Shown: positions 5,871-6,758 of the stretch, piece by piece
Layout of the letters: the number at the start of each line of letters is the position of its first letter
Position numbering within the stretch: position 1 is the first letter of the stretch
Source of the DNA: Gammaproteobacteria bacterium
GTDB taxonomy: Bacteria > Pseudomonadota > Gammaproteobacteria > UBA4575
Reading direction: 5' to 3'
Assembly: GCA_028281205.1 (NCBI GenBank)
Contig: JANQKJ010000249.1
Span: forward strand, 1 to 6,758
Length of the DNA: 6,758 nt
Notes under the pieces: generated by a model
Seen by the model: the letters and a program-made list of their open reading frames with translations, nothing else
What the model was told of the DNA's origin: nothing
Databases searched by the model: none
Position numbers and translations under genes: made by a program

Positions 5871-5889
5871 CATCCCGTGCCTTGCTTTG

Positions 5890-6225
5890 TTATGTGATTG
5901 CCTCCGGATTAAAAACAAGGCGTACTTTATTTATGCGCCCTCTTTTAAACCAAAAAGTCTGGGCCATTAACGTACTTTCGCCATTTTTACTGAATCTATA
6001 TATGAAGCATACTGAATTCTGATTAGTAAATTCTTCTAACATTTCGTATGAAACACCGATTGGAGGAGAAGCTTTCAAAGATTCTATATACTCTTTAGCA
6101 GAGTGACATTTAATGAAAGGCCCCTCAAATTCCAATTCCTCATCAAACAATGGAACTAACGAATCAAAGTCCTTCGATTCATAGAATACTTCCATATACT
6201 TTCGGCAAAGTTCTATTTCGTTCAT
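5890..6225 (-). CDS. NTF2/SnoaL-like small protein
   Basis: The gene encodes 111 aa from ATG 6225. The sequence (MNEIELCRKYMEVFYESKDFDSLVPLFDEELEFEGPF, then SAKEYIESLKASPP) is the usual opening of the NTF2-like/SnoaL cone fold: two helices, a DxLxxLFDEELEFxGPF strand, then a helix packing over the pocket. It ends with strands STLMAQTFWFKRGRINKVRLVF. Members include ketosteroid-isomerase-like enzymes and binding proteins; no specific activity can be assigned. The frame is open up to 6333, but the extra 36 residues (Cys/Arg/Ser-rich) lack family character and overlap the IS110 leader, so the shorter start is preferred. No clear Shine-Dalgarno site is seen. It converges on ccdB with only 19 nt between stops. 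Confidence 0.75.
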   Translation of the reverse strand: MNEIELCRKYMEVFYESKDFDSLVPLFDEELEFEGPFIKCHSAKEYIESLKASPPIGVSYEMLEEFTNQNSVCFIYRFSKNGESTLMAQTFWFKRGRINKVRLVFNPEAIT

Positions 6226-6244
6226 ATCGATTTCACATACGTTA

Positions 6245-6405
6245 GTAGCAGTGGCGGCCATATAGCAGGTCAAGCTGCGAAATGGACATCGACTGCCTGC
6301 TCTTGAAACTCTGTAATGACCTTCCCCCAGCAACCGCCGCTACACGAAGGTTGCTCGTCTGTCATAATCAATGCGCCAACATTCGATAGACAAACTCAGG
6401 AGAAG
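6245..6405 (+). ncRNA. Candidate IS110 bridge-type RNA region
   Basis: IS110-family elements encode a non-coding bridge RNA, in one subgroup within the left end upstream of the transposase. Here two inverted repeats are seen: AGCAGG (6264-6269) with CCTGCT (6296-6301) around a 26-nt loop, and AGCAACC (6329-6335) with GGTTGCT (6349-6355) around a 13-nt loop. Large internal loops closed by short stems are what a bispecific guide RNA needs. Neither the ends of the RNA nor the guide sequences can be defined without the target site and the right end of the element. The strand and limits are inferred. Confidence 0.3.
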
Positions 6406-6410
6406 GCCCT

Positions 6411-6758
6411 ATGAAATTCTATACCAATTCACACAAACATTATTGCGGTATCGATCTTCACACCAAGAAAATGTATGTCTGTATTCTAGACAGCAACGGT
6501 AACATCCTGTTACACAAAAATATTCCCGCTAAGCCTGAGCCGTTTCTTAAACTGATTGAGCCGTACAAAGATGATCTTATTGTCGGCGTCGAGTGCATGT
6601 TTAGCTGGTATTGGCTGGCCAATTTGTGCAAAGAACATCACATATCTTTTATCCTCGGTCATGCGCTCTATATGAAAGCTATTCACGGCGGTAAGTCTAA
6701 AAGCGATAAAATTGACTCTGAAAAAATTGTCCGACTTATTAAAGGTGGCAATTTTCCA
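6411..6758 (+). CDS. IS110-family DEDD transposase (N-terminal part, 3' end outside window)
   Basis: The first 116 codons are present, in frame to the right edge. The RuvC-like DEDD domain of IS110 transposases is clear: D15 in CGIDLHTKKMYVCILD, E61 in IVGVECMFSWYWLA, and D99/D102 in GKSKSDKIDSEKI. The family uses these four acids with a later conserved Ser domain (not in view) to catalyse RNA-guided recombination at target and donor sites. AGGAG at 6398-6402, 8 nt before ATG 6411, gives a strong start. Full-length family members are about 300-400 aa, so roughly a third is seen, and it shows no damage. The element lies next to the ccdAB cassette region; some IS110/IS1111 members are known to insert into attC sites. 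Confidence 0.93.
   Translation, partial: MKFYTNSHKHYCGIDLHTKKMYVCILDSNGNILLHKNIPAKPEPFLKLIEPYKDDLIVGVECMFSWYWLANLCKEHHISFILGHALYMKAIHGGKSKSDKIDSEKIVRLIKGGNFP

Larger units (their letters stand above)
5235..5872 (+). mobile_element. Putative integron gene cassette carrying ccdAB
   Basis: A perfect 12-bp inverted repeat (TGTTAAATGCCA at 5233-5244, TGGCATTTAACA at 5861-5872) brackets the toxin-antitoxin operon. In integron arrays the start of a cassette (TTRRRY after the cut G) is complementary to the RYYYAAC that begins its own attC, so this is the expected end signature. The right copy overlaps the ccdB stop codon. No full attC body is visible after 5872; only about 19 nt separate ccdB from the next, convergent gene. 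The cassette's own attC therefore appears shortened or lost, or the cassette is read in the other orientation with its attC at 5128-5240. Confidence 0.5.
6241..6758 (+). mobile_element. IS110-family insertion sequence, left part (truncated by window)
   Basis: The element is identified by its transposase gene at 6411. The left boundary is not certain: IS110 elements usually lack clear terminal inverted repeats and target duplications. The non-coding leader of up to about 170 nt before the transposase is longer than a simple 5' UTR and structured, which points to the group whose left end carries the guide RNA. The right end is outside the window. Confidence 0.6.

Noticed and set aside
5865..5895. 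ATTTAAC...GTTATGT as a complete short attC
   Set aside because: At 31 bp it is shorter than any functional attC, it lacks inner paired boxes, and GTTATGT does not fit GTTRRRY.
6226..6333. N-terminal extension of the NTF2-like protein to 6333
   Set aside because: The extra 36 residues have no family character and overlap the IS110 leader hairpins; the fold starts at MNEIE (6225).
1..6758. tRNA, rRNA or CRISPR array
   Set aside because: No cloverleaf with a TTCGA-type arm, no rRNA-like stretch and no regularly spaced direct repeats were seen.

Overview
The window looks like an accessory stretch of a Gram-negative bacterium, most likely a marine gammaproteobacterium. The reasons are a lipobox lipoprotein, several Sec signal peptides, IS66- and IS110-family transposase sequence, and a CcdA/CcdB toxin-antitoxin pair of the chromosomal, Vibrio-like kind inside what looks like an integron gene cassette. 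The genus cannot be fixed from the sequence. The DNA is fairly AT-rich, and most non-mobile genes are on the minus strand.

Layout: (a) 1-692, minus strand: the N-terminal 230 codons of a lipoprotein with a TPR-like helical region, cut by the window edge. (b) 693-1439: no intact gene. It holds a decayed IS66 transposase C-terminus (934-1122) and a near-perfect 30-bp palindrome (1218-1247). (c) 1440-4261, minus strand: a run of exported-protein genes transcribed leftwards. In transcription order these are a pectate-lyase-3-type beta-helix protein split by an apparent one-base frameshift (4261-2829), an unidentified secreted protein of 305 aa (2767-1850) and a small secreted protein of 122 aa (1808-1440). 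Gaps of 61 and 41 nt suggest one operon. (d) 4307-5108: a small Cys-rich ORF, a signal-peptide gene remnant and a short Dabb-like ORF, all on the minus strand. (e) 5128-5872: an attC-like folded site, then ccdAB on the plus strand. A perfect 12-bp inverted repeat, containing GTTAAAT and ATTTAAC, brackets the operon as expected for the two ends of an integron cassette. (f) 5890-6225, minus strand: an NTF2/SnoaL-like small protein convergent with ccdB. (g) about 6241-6758: the start of an IS110-family element, with a structured leader that could hold a bridge-type RNA, then the first 116 codons of a DEDD transposase running off the right edge.

How it fits together: the right half reads as a mobile, cassette-type region stabilised by a toxin-antitoxin module and invaded by an IS110 element. 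The left half is a secreted-protein cluster next to an old IS66 scar. I found no clearly new defence or metabolic system. The points most worth checking are the cassette/attC signature around ccdAB, the split beta-helix gene, the palindrome and the IS110 leader.
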